Shown here: piece after piece, positions 15,487-24,200 of the stretch
Layout: the number at the start of each line of letters is the position of its first letter
Numbering within the stretch: position 1 is the first letter of the stretch
Assembly: GCA_014871665.1 (NCBI GenBank)
Contig: WGSL01000018.1
Coordinates: 1 to 33,024 of the forward strand
Direction of reading: 5' to 3'
Source of the DNA: Collinsella sp.
GTDB taxonomy: Bacteria; Actinomycetota; Coriobacteriia; Coriobacteriales; Coriobacteriaceae
Length of the DNA stretch: 33,024 bases
The notes under the pieces: model-generated
The model's input: the letters and a program-made list of their open reading frames with translations, nothing else
Databases searched by the model: none
What the model was told of the DNA's origin: nothing
Position numbers and translations under genes: made by a program

Positions 15487-15563
15487 GAATACGCGTCTGA
15501 TCTGGGATTTATTGCGGGTTAGGCCAATTGTTCGCTTGAATATCCCAGGTCAGACGCGTCTTC
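15487..15563. promoter_or_regulatory. 22-bp-arm inverted repeat upstream of antiporter 2
   Basis: The arms 15487-15508 and 15542-15563 match at 20 of 22 positions (core ACGCGTCTGA). They enclose a 33-nt loop in the 540-bp gap before the second antiporter. It could be an operator or a structured leader. From 15564 to 15786 I see no gene and only the ribosome binding site AGGGGAAG before 15787. Confidence 0.55.
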
Positions 15564-15786
15564 AATTGCCAAAAGATTCCGGTCGCAATCGCGGCCGTTT
15601 TGATCGGAGTATCTATGTACCAGTGTATCGTTATCTACACGCGCCTGTTCCGCGAGCGTTGGTCCAACAATTGCATCCTCTCTTCTCTTTGGGATGGCAC
15701 CTGCACCGGTGACGCGGCCTGCAACCCTACCTTGGGCTGCGCCTTCGGTACAGATGCCATCCTTTTTGCTGTAGGGGAAGCGTGCC

Positions 15787-17196
15787 ATGGCAGGTAAAAA
15801 GTTCTCCCTGTTCGAGGTCATCCTCTCGGTTATCTGCGTTGTCTTTACCATCGAGGCGGCTGCTCCGGCATCTGCCATGGGTAACGTGCAGTTCTTCTGG
15901 TGGATCTTCCTTATCATTACGTTTTTGCTTCCCTATGGCCTGGTGGTGGCCGAGCTCGGTACGGCGTTCGATTCCGAGGGCGGCCTGTACGACTGGGTTC
16001 GCCTGGGCTTGGGAGACCGTTGGGGTGCACGCTGCTCCTGGTGCTATTGGGTCAACTTTCCACTGTGGGTGGCAAGTATCGCCTGCATGTTCCCCAGTGT
16101 CATCAATGCGGTATGGGGCATCGAATTTTCGCTTGGGGTCCGAATTGCCATCGAGCTTGCCTTTGTGTGGGGCGTCACGGTCATGGCAATGCAGCCGGTG
16201 GCCGAGGCCGATTGGGTCATGGATGGCGGCGCCGTCATCAAGGTGCTCATTGCCGCCGTGGTGGGAATCATCGGCATCTGGTTTGCCTGCAACAACGGCT
16301 TTGCCAACGATATGTCGTTTAAGACATTTGTCCCCGATCTGGGAGACACTAACTCACTGACGTATCTTTCAATCATCCTATTCAACTTTATGGGCTTTGA
16401 GGTGGTCGCGACCTTTGCCAGCACGATGAAGAACCCATCGCGCGATATCCCCAAGGCGGTTATCGCCGGTGGCGTTGCCATCGCGGCGATCTACATTATC
16501 TGTGGCATCGGTATTGGAGCCGCGGTTCCCACCGAGCAGCTTTCACTCGATTCGGGCATTGTGGACGCGGTTGCCGCCATGGTGGGGCGCGCTCACCCGC
16601 TGACGATGGTCGTGGGCGTGGCCTTTCTGGTAACGCTGTTTGCCAACATGATCTGTTGGAGCTTTGGCGTCAACAACGTGGCGAGCTATGCCGCGCGCCA
16701 TGGCAACATGCCGCGTCCCTTTGCGCTGGTGTCCAAGAAGACCGGCATGCCCAACGGCTCGGCACTCATTAACGGTTGTTTTGCCAGCTTGGTGCTGCTA
16801 CTTCAGATTCCGCTGGGTGAAGGTTCCGACGTCTTTTGGGTCTTCTTCTCGATGAACGTCGTCTTTCTGCTCATGAGCTATATCCCGATGTTCCCGGCGT
16901 TTTGGCGCCTGCGTAAATACGACGACCGCCCGCGTGTGTTTCGCGCGCCCTTCGAGGGCAAGGTGCTTGCGGTAGCGCTTGCGGTGCCGGTGGTAGAACT
17001 CGTGCTTTCGATTGTTGCGACAATCGTGCCGCTTAACAGCTCGCCCGCCGAGATGTCAAAGTTGCCGATCCTCATGGGTGTGGTGATCGGCGTGTTGCTG
17101 GGCGAGGTTTCGCGCCTCATATCGCGCCGCGGCCGCAGCATCGACAATCCCGGCGTTGGCGCAAGGGGGACAGGTCGCTTTGCACCAAAACAGTAG
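15787..17196 (+). CDS. APC-family amino acid/polyamine antiporter (2)
   Basis: This 469-aa protein has about twelve membrane segments and parallels antiporter 1 throughout: EAAAPASAMGNVQFFWW near the N-terminus, VVAELGTAFDSEGGLYDWVR, FNFMGFEV and NMICWSFGVN. The basic C-terminal tail is the most different part. The duplicate gene has its own leader and follows a terminator, so it can be regulated separately. It may exchange a different pair of amines or amino acids, such as ornithine/putrescine or arginine/agmatine; the sequence does not say which. Confidence 0.85.
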   Translation: MAGKKFSLFEVILSVICVVFTIEAAAPASAMGNVQFFWWIFLIITFLLPYGLVVAELGTAFDSEGGLYDWVRLGLGDRWGARCSWCYWVNFPLWVASIACMFPSVINAVWGIEFSLGVRIAIELAFVWGVTVMAMQPVAEADWVMDGGAVIKVLIAAVVGIIGIWFACNNGFANDMSFKTFVPDLGDTNSLTYLSIILFNFMGFEVVATFASTMKNPSRDIPKAVIAGGVAIAAIYIICGIGIGAAVPTEQLSLDSGIVDAVAAMVGRAHPLTMVVGVAFLVTLFANMICWSFGVNNVASYAARHGNMPRPFALVSKKTGMPNGSALINGCFASLVLLLQIPLGEGSDVFWVFFSMNVVFLLMSYIPMFPAFWRLRKYDDRPRVFRAPFEGKVLAVALAVPVVELVLSIVATIVPLNSSPAEMSKLPILMGVVIGVLLGEVSRLISRRGRSIDNPGVGARGTGRFAPKQ

Positions 17197-17231
17197 CGCC
17201 GCGAGTTGTGCGGTGCTAGATGCATCTTGGA

Positions 17232-17423
17232 TTACTGCTCACGCTGCTCGGGATCAGATGCGAGCTTGGGTGCAAAGTAGGGGACGTGGCCCAGGTAGGG
17301 GCAGCTGTCCGAACGCGCCTCAACGGCGCAGGGGACATTGTCGTAGGTCATGGAAGAACCGAGTCGGGTGATGGCCTTGGCGGCGGGCGCGACGAGCATC
17401 TTGAGCGGAGCGATCGGTGTCAT
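17232..17423 (-). CDS. Small hypothetical protein, 63 aa
   Basis: The minus-strand ATG at 17423 has a strong ribosome binding site (AAAGGAG, 5-6 nt upstream). The product begins MTPIAPLKMLVAPAAKAITR and contains two cysteines around SCPYLGHVPYFAPK; I recognise no domain. It is divergent from the membrane LuxR gene at 17552 and convergent with antiporter 2. The good start and unsuitable overlap partners argue that it is real. Confidence 0.55.
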   Translation of the reverse strand: MTPIAPLKMLVAPAAKAITRLGSSMTYDNVPCAVEARSDSCPYLGHVPYFAPKLASDPEQREQ

Positions 17424-17461
17424 GGCATCTCCTTTCATCGGTGAGACACAGCTTGTTTATC

Positions 17462-17481
17462 TAAACGATACAGTACGTTTA
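17462..17481. promoter_or_regulatory. Palindrome in a divergent intergenic gap
   Basis: TAAACG (17462-17467) and CGTTTA (17476-17481) form an inverted repeat, and ATCGGTGAG is directly repeated at 17437 and 17482. The site lies between the 63-aa ORF and the LuxR gene, so it could be an operator. The TAAAC arm resembles the other candidate LuxR sites in the window. Confidence 0.4.
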
Positions 17482-17551
17482 ATCGGTGAGTCTAATCTTG
17501 CGGCAAAGAATCTGTCAACATCCTCACAGCATCTAGACAGGGGAGGCGGGC

Positions 17552-18544
17552 ATGAGTTTCGCGTTCTATATCTACACCACGATTATCATGGGTGTGGCTC
17601 TGGTGACCAGTGCCGTGGCATTGGTGGTTTGGCTCATGACGCGCCGTCGCGACAGCCTCGTGGCCGCGGCGGGTTTTTTGCTCTATATGCTCGATATGTC
17701 GGTCATCTTTTTTGACGAGTACAATCGGCTCAAATACGACTACGCCGTTACCTTTAGCGAGCCGCTGCAGCACCCCTTGCTGCGCTGCGTGCTTGGTATT
17801 GCCATCTATGCCTGCGTGGTGCTATGGATGTTTGCGCGCTTGCGCAAAAGACCGACGTCGCGCATGCTCGGACTCGCTATCGTGCCGTTTTCAATCTTGC
17901 AATTGCTGCTGGTGCCTCGCAGCGGCGCTGCCGGAGAGGTGCAGCAGTATCTCTTTTGGCTCACGCGTGACCTGGGTAATGTAGGATGTCTTGCCTATGC
18001 CGCCTGGCATTACCGGTACAGAGCAACGCGTGTTGAGAAACTCGACCTCGACCACTCAAAGCTCTTTTGGAAGGTGGCCTTCGTTCTTGTGTTTTGCGTG
18101 ATCGCCGAGGACACCTACATGATCTTGTTCTGCCGCCCCGACTCCCAAAACCCCGTCATCGGCCTCTTTTTGTGGTATCTGTCCGAGCGCAATATCTCCG
18201 AAAACGTGCTGCTCGTGGTATGCGCGGCTCAGCTTTTTTGCCAGTTTAGCCATATCCTGCGTGTGTATGCCCGTCATCCGCGTGCCGATGAGGACGTGGC
18301 AGCCGAGAGCGCAAGCTCTGAGGACGATCTCGCATCGCGTGTGGTGATTTATGCCGACGCCCATAAGCTGTCACGGCGCGAGCAGGAGGTGCTCACGCTG
18401 GTGCTGAAGGGCAACGACGCCCAAAACATCGCCAGCGAGTTGGTCATCAGCCCTGGCACGGTCAAGGCACACTTGCATCGCATCTACGTTAAAAGCGGCG
18501 TCTCCAACCGAGATGACCTTATAGATACCTTTTGGCGTTCCTAG
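17552..18544 (+). CDS. Membrane LuxR-family transcriptional regulator, paralogue
   Basis: This 330-aa protein has about seven hydrophobic segments (~5-240), a short acidic linker (~255-270) and a C-terminal LuxR HTH at ~270-328 (LSRREQEVLTLVLKGNDAQN, then PGTVKAHLHRIY). It shares its plan and the motif YLSERN-SENV with the regulator at 9743-10708. GGGGAGG precedes the ATG. The two paralogues bracket the ptcA-aguA-antiporter genes, so they are the obvious candidates for sensing or controlling them. This is inferred from position. Confidence 0.85.
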   Translation: MSFAFYIYTTIIMGVALVTSAVALVVWLMTRRRDSLVAAAGFLLYMLDMSVIFFDEYNRLKYDYAVTFSEPLQHPLLRCVLGIAIYACVVLWMFARLRKRPTSRMLGLAIVPFSILQLLLVPRSGAAGEVQQYLFWLTRDLGNVGCLAYAAWHYRYRATRVEKLDLDHSKLFWKVAFVLVFCVIAEDTYMILFCRPDSQNPVIGLFLWYLSERNISENVLLVVCAAQLFCQFSHILRVYARHPRADEDVAAESASSEDDLASRVVIYADAHKLSRREQEVLTLVLKGNDAQNIASELVISPGTVKAHLHRIYVKSGVSNRDDLIDTFWRS

Positions 18545-18626
18545 CCTCATTCTTCCTCGCATGCGGGTCTTGCTGTGTGGGCGGCCACACCGTTGGGCGT
18601 AATGAAGCGGTAATAATCTCAGACAA

Positions 18627-18655
18627 TAAACCTGCAGGTAAAGCGTATAAACCTG
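18627..18655. promoter_or_regulatory. Tandem TAAACCTGC motifs upstream of the amidohydrolase
   Basis: TAAACCTGC occurs at 18627-18635 and 18647-18655, spaced 20 bp (about two helical turns). The first is within the partial palindrome ACCTGCAGGT. The same motif, inverted, lies upstream of ptcA. It is a candidate regulator-binding site. Confidence 0.45.
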
Positions 18656-18726
18656 CTTAAACTGACCGTTTGCGGTCCCTGGCCTTGGCACGGATTTGCC
18701 CCTGTGTATCAATGGGTGTAGCGCGA

Positions 18727-18797
18727 AGCCGCGGACGTGGGACAGACGTCCGAGCACGGCTTGTAGGCACGCGCCGATGCGGGAGCGCTACGCTCCC
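18727..18797 (+). promoter_or_regulatory. Structured leader of the amidohydrolase gene
   Basis: AAGCCG ... CGGCTT (18727-18763) encloses GGACGT/ACGTCC, and GGGAGCG/CGCTCCC (18781-18797) forms a tight hairpin with a 3-nt loop. Neither ends in a T-run. They lie just before the ribosome binding site GAGGAGG and could influence translation. Confidence 0.4.
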
Positions 18798-18859
18798 AAC
18801 CGAGTGCCCACGCGGGCGGTGCGTCCGCGTTACAACCAAAGATGCCTGAGGAGGCTCGC

Positions 18860-20488
18860 ATGGACAAGGCTGATGTAGTTATCAAGAGCGACGCCGTCTT
18901 TACCGGCGATGGGCTCGAGCCGTTTAAGGGCGGCGTTGCCGTGCGGGGCGATAAAATCGTTGCCTGCGGTGACGACGCTCACCTGGCACCGTTTATCGGT
19001 CCCGATACCGAGGTGCGCGACTTTGGCGACCAGCTCGTCATGCCCGGCCTGATCGACTCGCACACGCATTTTGCCCAGGGCGCGTTTATGACCGACCCCG
19101 ATTTTGCCGTCAACCTCATCGACTGCACCAGTTTTGAGATGGCGATGGAACGTGTCGTGGCGTTTGCGGCCGACCATCCCGATAACGAGTGGATTCTGGG
19201 CTGCCAGATTATCCAGTTCCAGTGGGATGTCCCCGAGATGCCCACGGCCGCGATGATCGATGAGTACATCTCCGACCGCCCGGTATTTCTGCAGCAGGTT
19301 GACTTGCATACCTTTAGTGCCAATACCTGCGCCATCAACAAGGTGGGAGTAACTTCGCAGACGCCCGATCCCGCAGGCGGCAAGATCCTTAAGGATGCCG
19401 ACGGCAATCTGACGGGCGTGTTTTCCAACAACGCCGGCGCCTTCTTTATGGACGAGGTCTACGACCCAGCGCCCGAGGTTGTTGACGCGTCGTTTGCAAA
19501 AACCGCCCGGCGCGCCAATGCCCTGGGAATCACTACGGTCGGCATGGTCAATCCTACGTTTGTGAGCATGGAAAACCCGTATGCGGTGTTGGCAGGTCTT
19601 AATGCCAAGGGCGACTTGCCGCTGCGCGTGTTCCTGTACACCGACCTGTTCGAAAACGAGTCCTTGACGCTCGAGCAGATCAAGGAGAAATACGCCTTCC
19701 CGGGTACGCAGGTGGAGTGGCACGGCTTTAAGCAGTTCCTTGATGGTGTGTGCTCCGACCATACCGCCTGGATGCTTGAACCCTATAGCAACGCACCCGA
19801 CACCTGTGGTGAGCCCGCGGAGGAGCCGGAGCGCATCCGTGCTGCCATCCTGAGGGCGCAGGAATGGGGCGTTGACACGCGCATCCATGCAATCGGCGAT
19901 CGCTCGGTGCGTTTTGTGCTCGATTGCTTTGAGGAGGGCGAGCGCTTGCATGGCAAGCGGGATTGTCGCCACTCCATGGAGCACAACGAGACGGTTCAAC
20001 CCGAGGATATGCCGCGTTATGCCGAGCTCGGCGTCTGCCCCGGCATGCAGCCGTGGCACATGCTGCTCGATATGGCTGACCTTGCCAAGGACGAAGCCGT
20101 GGGTCCCGAGCGTGCCGCGCTTTCGTGGCCCCTGCATAGCCTGCTTGCCAGCGGAGCCGTGGTGCACCTGGGCAGTGACTTCCCCGTTGTGGGCTTGGAG
20201 CCCATGGAGGAGGTGTACGGCGCGGTCTTCCGCATGCTCGAGGACGGTTCCAACCCTGAGGGCTGGTTCCCCCAGGAGCGCATTACCATGGCCGAGGCTC
20301 TGCGCGCCTACACCTATGGCAGCGCCTACGCCATGCATGCCGAGGACCGCATCGGCACGCTCGCGTGCGGCAAACAGGCAGATATCTGCGTGCTCGACCG
20401 CAATCTCTTTGATTGCGAGCCGGCCGAGGTGCTCGAGGCTACCGCAGCCCTCACGATGATCGCCGGCAAGGTGGTCTTTGAGGCATAG
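18860..20488 (+). CDS. Amidohydrolase-3 family metal-dependent hydrolase (YtcJ-like)
   Basis: This 542-aa cytoplasmic enzyme has an N-terminal beta-rich piece (VVIKSDAVFTGD), then the metal site HTHFAQG after GLIDS (~65). Further histidines lie in RIHAIGDRS and HSMEHNET (~375), with the catalytic Asp in HLGSDFPV (~440). The C-terminal GTLACGKQADICVLD is the usual closing strand. YtcJ-like proteins hydrolyse amide or imine bonds of unknown natural substrates. I chose the ATG at 18860, with GAGGAGG 6 nt upstream; the frame is open to 18842. The MATE gene follows 87 bp later on the same strand. An N-acylated or cyclic amine is a reasonable substrate guess from context only. Confidence 0.83.
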   Translation: MDKADVVIKSDAVFTGDGLEPFKGGVAVRGDKIVACGDDAHLAPFIGPDTEVRDFGDQLVMPGLIDSHTHFAQGAFMTDPDFAVNLIDCTSFEMAMERVVAFAADHPDNEWILGCQIIQFQWDVPEMPTAAMIDEYISDRPVFLQQVDLHTFSANTCAINKVGVTSQTPDPAGGKILKDADGNLTGVFSNNAGAFFMDEVYDPAPEVVDASFAKTARRANALGITTVGMVNPTFVSMENPYAVLAGLNAKGDLPLRVFLYTDLFENESLTLEQIKEKYAFPGTQVEWHGFKQFLDGVCSDHTAWMLEPYSNAPDTCGEPAEEPERIRAAILRAQEWGVDTRIHAIGDRSVRFVLDCFEEGERLHGKRDCRHSMEHNETVQPEDMPRYAELGVCPGMQPWHMLLDMADLAKDEAVGPERAALSWPLHSLLASGAVVHLGSDFPVVGLEPMEEVYGAVFRMLEDGSNPEGWFPQERITMAEALRAYTYGSAYAMHAEDRIGTLACGKQADICVLDRNLFDCEPAEVLEATAALTMIAGKVVFEA

Positions 20489-20575
20489 CGCCATCGTTTG
20501 ATTGGGCGGCTTGGTGCCAGTTGTCAGCCGCCTGACATCCATTCAGCACTACTCTCTCAAGGAAAGGGGAGAACA

Positions 20576-21958
20576 ATGGCAGAAGAAGTAACCGCTGCCG
20601 TGGAGGAGGAGCGCGAGCTCGCCTCCCAACCGATTCCCGGTCTGGTGCGTAAGTACACCATCGTCACCGGCCAGGGCATGCTCGCCCAGATCATCATGGT
20701 GGTCCTTGAGGGCCTCGTGATGGGTTGGGGCCTAGGTGCCCACGGCCTGGCATGTGTCTCGATCATTATGTCGGTCGAGTACATCAACCTGGCCTTTGGC
20801 AACCTGTTTGGCACCGGCGTGCCCGCCGTGGTGGGCAATCTTTTGGGTGCCGGCGACATCAAGGGCGCAAGCAAGGCTTTTAGCCAGGGCTTTTGGCTCA
20901 CCACGATCGTGAGTGTGCTGCTTGCTGTGGTGATGGCAGTGTTTACCGAGCCCATCTGCACATTCTTTGGCGCCACGCCCGACATCATGGCCGATACCGT
21001 TGCCGGCGTGCGCACCTTCGCCGTGCTGCTGCCGCTCACGGTCATTGGCCAGATGATCACCGCTGTGATGCGTGTGGACGAGAAGGTTCAGATCCAGGCC
21101 AACCTCATGACCGTTTCGGCCATCGTCGCCATCTGTTGGCTCGCGCTTTCCACGTTTGTGCTCAAGTTTGGCGTTATGGGCGCCGGCGTGTACTACGGGC
21201 TTTCCATCGGTATCTGGGCCATCGGTATCTTCTGGTTCATCGGGGGCAAAAAGTCCCAGCTCCAGATTAGCCTGGCCGACCTTAAGCTCGACCTCGCCAT
21301 CTGCGGCCAGATCTTCAAGATCGGCTTCCCGTTCTTCCTGGTCCAGGGTGCGACCTTTATCTTTAATACCGTTGCCAACTCGCTTTTGGGTTCGCTCGGC
21401 GGCGACATGGGCTCGCTCTACATCGCAGCCTTTGGCGTGATCAACGGCTACATCCTCTACATTACCATGATGGTTGCCCAGTGCTTCTCCTACGGTCTGC
21501 AGCCCATCGCTGCCTTCAACGCCGGCGCAAAGGCTTGGGCACGCCTTAAGGAGACGCTCTCCTGCACGCTTAAGTACCAGGTTGTGACGCTGGCGCTGGT
21601 CACCGTCGCGCTCTGGCTTGCCGCCACCCCGGTGTGCGCCTTCTTTGCCGGCAGCGATCCTGCGCTCGTTGAGGTTGCCGCCAACGCCACGCGTACTGTC
21701 ATCCTGGCTGTTGCCCTGGGCTATCTTGCCATGACCATGTCGATGTATTTCCAGGCGGTCGAGAAGGTGGGTGTCGCCACGTTTACGGGCCTGCTTCGCT
21801 ATGTGATCTGCTCGGTGCCGCTTATGTACCTCCTCGGCAACATGATGGGTGTCGAGGGCGTGTGGATCGCCCTGGTGGTGGCCGATGCCATTACTGGCAT
21901 CATCTCCATTGCGCTCGCCGCGCACGAGTCCAAGCGCCTGAGCGGGCTTCCCGCGTAG
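20576..21958 (+). CDS. MATE-family efflux transporter
   Basis: This 460-aa protein has twelve predicted membrane segments in two homologous halves. The MATE pattern is visible in FGNLFGTGVPAVVGNLLGAG in the first half and QCFSYGLQPIAAFNAGAKAW in the second. Members exchange cationic compounds for Na+ or H+ across the membrane. I chose the ATG at 20576 with GGAAAGGGGAG upstream; the open frame reaches 20498. It is probably co-transcribed with the amidohydrolase and could export that enzyme's product or substrate. A terminator follows at 22001. Confidence 0.88.
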   Translation: MAEEVTAAVEEERELASQPIPGLVRKYTIVTGQGMLAQIIMVVLEGLVMGWGLGAHGLACVSIIMSVEYINLAFGNLFGTGVPAVVGNLLGAGDIKGASKAFSQGFWLTTIVSVLLAVVMAVFTEPICTFFGATPDIMADTVAGVRTFAVLLPLTVIGQMITAVMRVDEKVQIQANLMTVSAIVAICWLALSTFVLKFGVMGAGVYYGLSIGIWAIGIFWFIGGKKSQLQISLADLKLDLAICGQIFKIGFPFFLVQGATFIFNTVANSLLGSLGGDMGSLYIAAFGVINGYILYITMMVAQCFSYGLQPIAAFNAGAKAWARLKETLSCTLKYQVVTLALVTVALWLAATPVCAFFAGSDPALVEVAANATRTVILAVALGYLAMTMSMYFQAVEKVGVATFTGLLRYVICSVPLMYLLGNMMGVEGVWIALVVADAITGIISIALAAHESKRLSGLPA

Positions 21959-22000
21959 CCAACGCGCGCTTGCGACACATGACAGCGACTGTTTAATGCA

Positions 22001-22041
22001 AGCCGCCGCAGATGCTCCCAAGGCGTCTGCGGTGGTTCTTT
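22001..22041 (+). terminator. Intrinsic terminator after the MATE gene
   Basis: GCCGCCGCAGATGC pairs with GCGTCTGCGGTGGT around a short loop and is followed by TCTTT. It lies between the convergent MATE and GAF-LuxR genes. Confidence 0.75.
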
Positions 22042-22096
22042 GCAGCGAGGTTCAAATAGGCAATCTGCCAGCGCTACTTTCAAATTAGAGGCCGGC

Positions 22097-22897
22097 TTAT
22101 GATTGTTCTCGAACCAATGCCATGAGGCCCAGGCGGTTTTTGACGCCGAGCTTGTGATAGAGGGCGTTGACATGCTTTTTTACGGTCGACTCCGAGATAT
22201 AGAGCTCCTCGGCCATTTCGCGGTTGGTCTTGCCGGCAAGCATCATCTTGAGCACCTCTGCCTCGCGGGGGAGGACTTCGAGCTCGCTGATGAGCGCCTC
22301 TAAGGGGTTCTCGCAAGCTTGCCGTGCGGTGCTCTGCGCAAGGATCCCGTACAGGCGCAGGCTCAGGTGCCGCGCGAGCTGGCGCAGGGCTTCGAGCTCT
22401 TCGTCCGAAAAATCCCCCGCTTTTCGTGCGCGAAACAGCGTGAGCGACCCCAGGGATGTGCCCCCGTGCGCGAGCGTGGCAGTGCAGCCATAGTAGATGC
22501 CGAGCGGCTTCATCCACTCCTGATAGATGGGCGTTGCGTTGCGGCGCTCGACATCCACGAGGTCCAGGTCGCGATAAACATGCACGTTGTGAACGTCAAA
22601 GCTCCAAAGGGTGTAGTCAAAGGCGGCATAGCGTTCGTAGTAGCTCTCGAGCTGGTCTTCTGCCATGCCACGGGCAACGGGGCTTACGAATTCTGTCTGT
22701 CCGTGTGTGCCGGCGCGTGCGATATCAAACATCGAGGCCCGGTGCGATATCACCTGATTAACTCTATCAAGAAGCCCGGCTTGAAGCGTGGCGAAGTCGT
22801 CGCAGCCATGAATCCATAAGGCGCATTCGTTGAGGGCGGACCAGCGGCCCCCGTGGATCTCATCGGGGTTAAAGCGGGTATGCATGGTATTGGTCAT
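22097..22897 (-). CDS. GAF-like/LuxR transcriptional regulator
   Basis: This is a 266-aa soluble protein. Residues ~20-185 look like a GAF/PAS-type sensor domain (GCTATLAHGGTSLGSLTLFR, FSDEELEALRQLARHLSLRL). Residues ~200-262 are a LuxR HTH (LPREAEVLKMMLAGKTNREM, then ISESTVKKHVNALYHKLG). It has no membrane segment, unlike the other LuxR proteins here. AAAGGA precedes the ATG. It is divergent from agmatine deiminase 2 across a 181-bp gap, so it probably regulates that gene; the ligand may be agmatine or a related amine, which is inference. Confidence 0.85.
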   Translation of the reverse strand: MTNTMHTRFNPDEIHGGRWSALNECALWIHGCDDFATLQAGLLDRVNQVISHRASMFDIARAGTHGQTEFVSPVARGMAEDQLESYYERYAAFDYTLWSFDVHNVHVYRDLDLVDVERRNATPIYQEWMKPLGIYYGCTATLAHGGTSLGSLTLFRARKAGDFSDEELEALRQLARHLSLRLYGILAQSTARQACENPLEALISELEVLPREAEVLKMMLAGKTNREMAEELYISESTVKKHVNALYHKLGVKNRLGLMALVREQS

Positions 22898-23078
22898 GGA
22901 TGTCCTTTCATGCGGCTTTGTCAGTATGACACGTCTCGCGCGCCACTAGAACTTTAGGTCAGTGAACGGTGTCCTTTTGGGTGGCGAAAGGGTCCCCTAG
23001 GCCCATTGAGAGTGGGCTTCCGGAGCCGCACAATGGGGCCGTCATCACAAAGGGTCGTCCATATCGTTAGGAGCCAAC
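22898..23078. promoter_or_regulatory. Divergent promoter region, GAF-LuxR / agmatine deiminase 2
   Basis: The gap contains a hairpin (GCCCATTGAGAGTGGGC, ~23001-23017) and the ribosome binding site TTAGGAG before 23079. Promoters for both genes must be here, but I could not fix their boxes. Confidence 0.4.
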
Positions 23079-24200
23079 ATGAAGACCATTTACGAGAGCG
23101 AGTCTACGCCAAAGAAGGACGGATTCTACATGCCCGGCGAGTACGAGGAGCAGGAGCGCACCTGGATTTTGTGGCCGCATCGTTCGGATGTGTGGCGCTG
23201 CGGTGCCAAGCCGGCGCAAAAGGTCTTTACCGAGATTATTAAGACCGTTGCGCGCTTCCAACCCATCACCGTTGGTGTCAATGCCGAGGATTTCCCTGCG
23301 GTGTGCGAGATTTTCGATGGCGTTGAGAACGTGCGCGTTATCCACATGGAGTACAACGACAGCTGGATTCGCGACCCCGGCCCGGCGTTCCTTGTTAATG
23401 ACAATGGTGAGGTTGCTCTTTCGCACTTCCACTTTAACGCGTATGGCGGCTTTATCGACGGTCTGTATTTCCCGTGGGACAAGGATGCGAGCATCGGCTT
23501 GCAGGTGGCGCAGCTCGAGCAGGTCAACCGCTATCGTCCCGAGGACTACATCCTCGAGGGCGGCTCGTTTAACTGCGACGGCCAGGGCACCGTGGTGACC
23601 ACCGAGATGTGCCTGCTCAATGAGGACCGCAACCCCCAGTACACCAAGGAGCAGATCGAGGTGAAGCTTGCCGAGTACCTGGGCATCGAGAAGGTCATTT
23701 GGATCAAGGACGGCATCGACCCGTTTGAGACCAACGGGCACGTGGACGATGTTGCATGCTTTAGTGCGCCCGGCGAGGTCTGCTGCATGTGGACCGACGA
23801 TCCCAACCATAAGTTCTACAAGGAGTGCCAGGAGGCCTTCAAGACGCTCTCCGAGGCGACCGATGCCAAGGGCCGCAAGCTTAAGGTGCACAAGGTCATT
23901 ATGCCTGCGACCTCGGTGTATATGACCGAGGAGGAGGCCAGCACGATTGACCCCGTCGAGGGCGTGCTGCCGCGTACCCCCGAGGACGCTTTCGAGCCGA
24001 GCTACCTCAACTTCCTGCCCATCAACGGTGCAGTGCTTGTACCGCAGTTCGGCGATCCCAATGACGCCCAGGCGCTCAAGGATATCCAGGCTGCTTATCC
24101 GGACCGTGAAGTCATCGGCATCATGACGCGCGAGGTCATCTATGGTGGCGGCAACATCCACTGCATCACCCAGCAGCAGCCCAAGGCGCGCTGCAAGTAG
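23079..24200 (+). CDS. aguA: Agmatine deiminase (2)
   Basis: This 373-aa enzyme is of the usual family length. It has NDSWIRDPGP, LEGGS, NGHVDD and the nucleophile C362 in GGGNIHCITQQ, so all active-site elements of agmatine deiminase are present. It lacks the ~25-residue acidic insertion of the first copy. Its own divergent GAF-LuxR neighbour suggests separate control. Having two complete copies suggests different affinity, condition or substrate; N-carbamoylputrescine formation from agmatine is the default function. Confidence 0.9.
   Translation: MKTIYESESTPKKDGFYMPGEYEEQERTWILWPHRSDVWRCGAKPAQKVFTEIIKTVARFQPITVGVNAEDFPAVCEIFDGVENVRVIHMEYNDSWIRDPGPAFLVNDNGEVALSHFHFNAYGGFIDGLYFPWDKDASIGLQVAQLEQVNRYRPEDYILEGGSFNCDGQGTVVTTEMCLLNEDRNPQYTKEQIEVKLAEYLGIEKVIWIKDGIDPFETNGHVDDVACFSAPGEVCCMWTDDPNHKFYKECQEAFKTLSEATDAKGRKLKVHKVIMPATSVYMTEEEASTIDPVEGVLPRTPEDAFEPSYLNFLPINGAVLVPQFGDPNDAQALKDIQAAYPDREVIGIMTREVIYGGGNIHCITQQQPKARCK

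Noticed and set aside
18830..20542. Open minus-strand frame of 570 codons opposite the amidohydrolase
   Set aside because: It mirrors the amidohydrolase reading frame. The plus-strand product has clear metal-binding motifs; the minus product has none.
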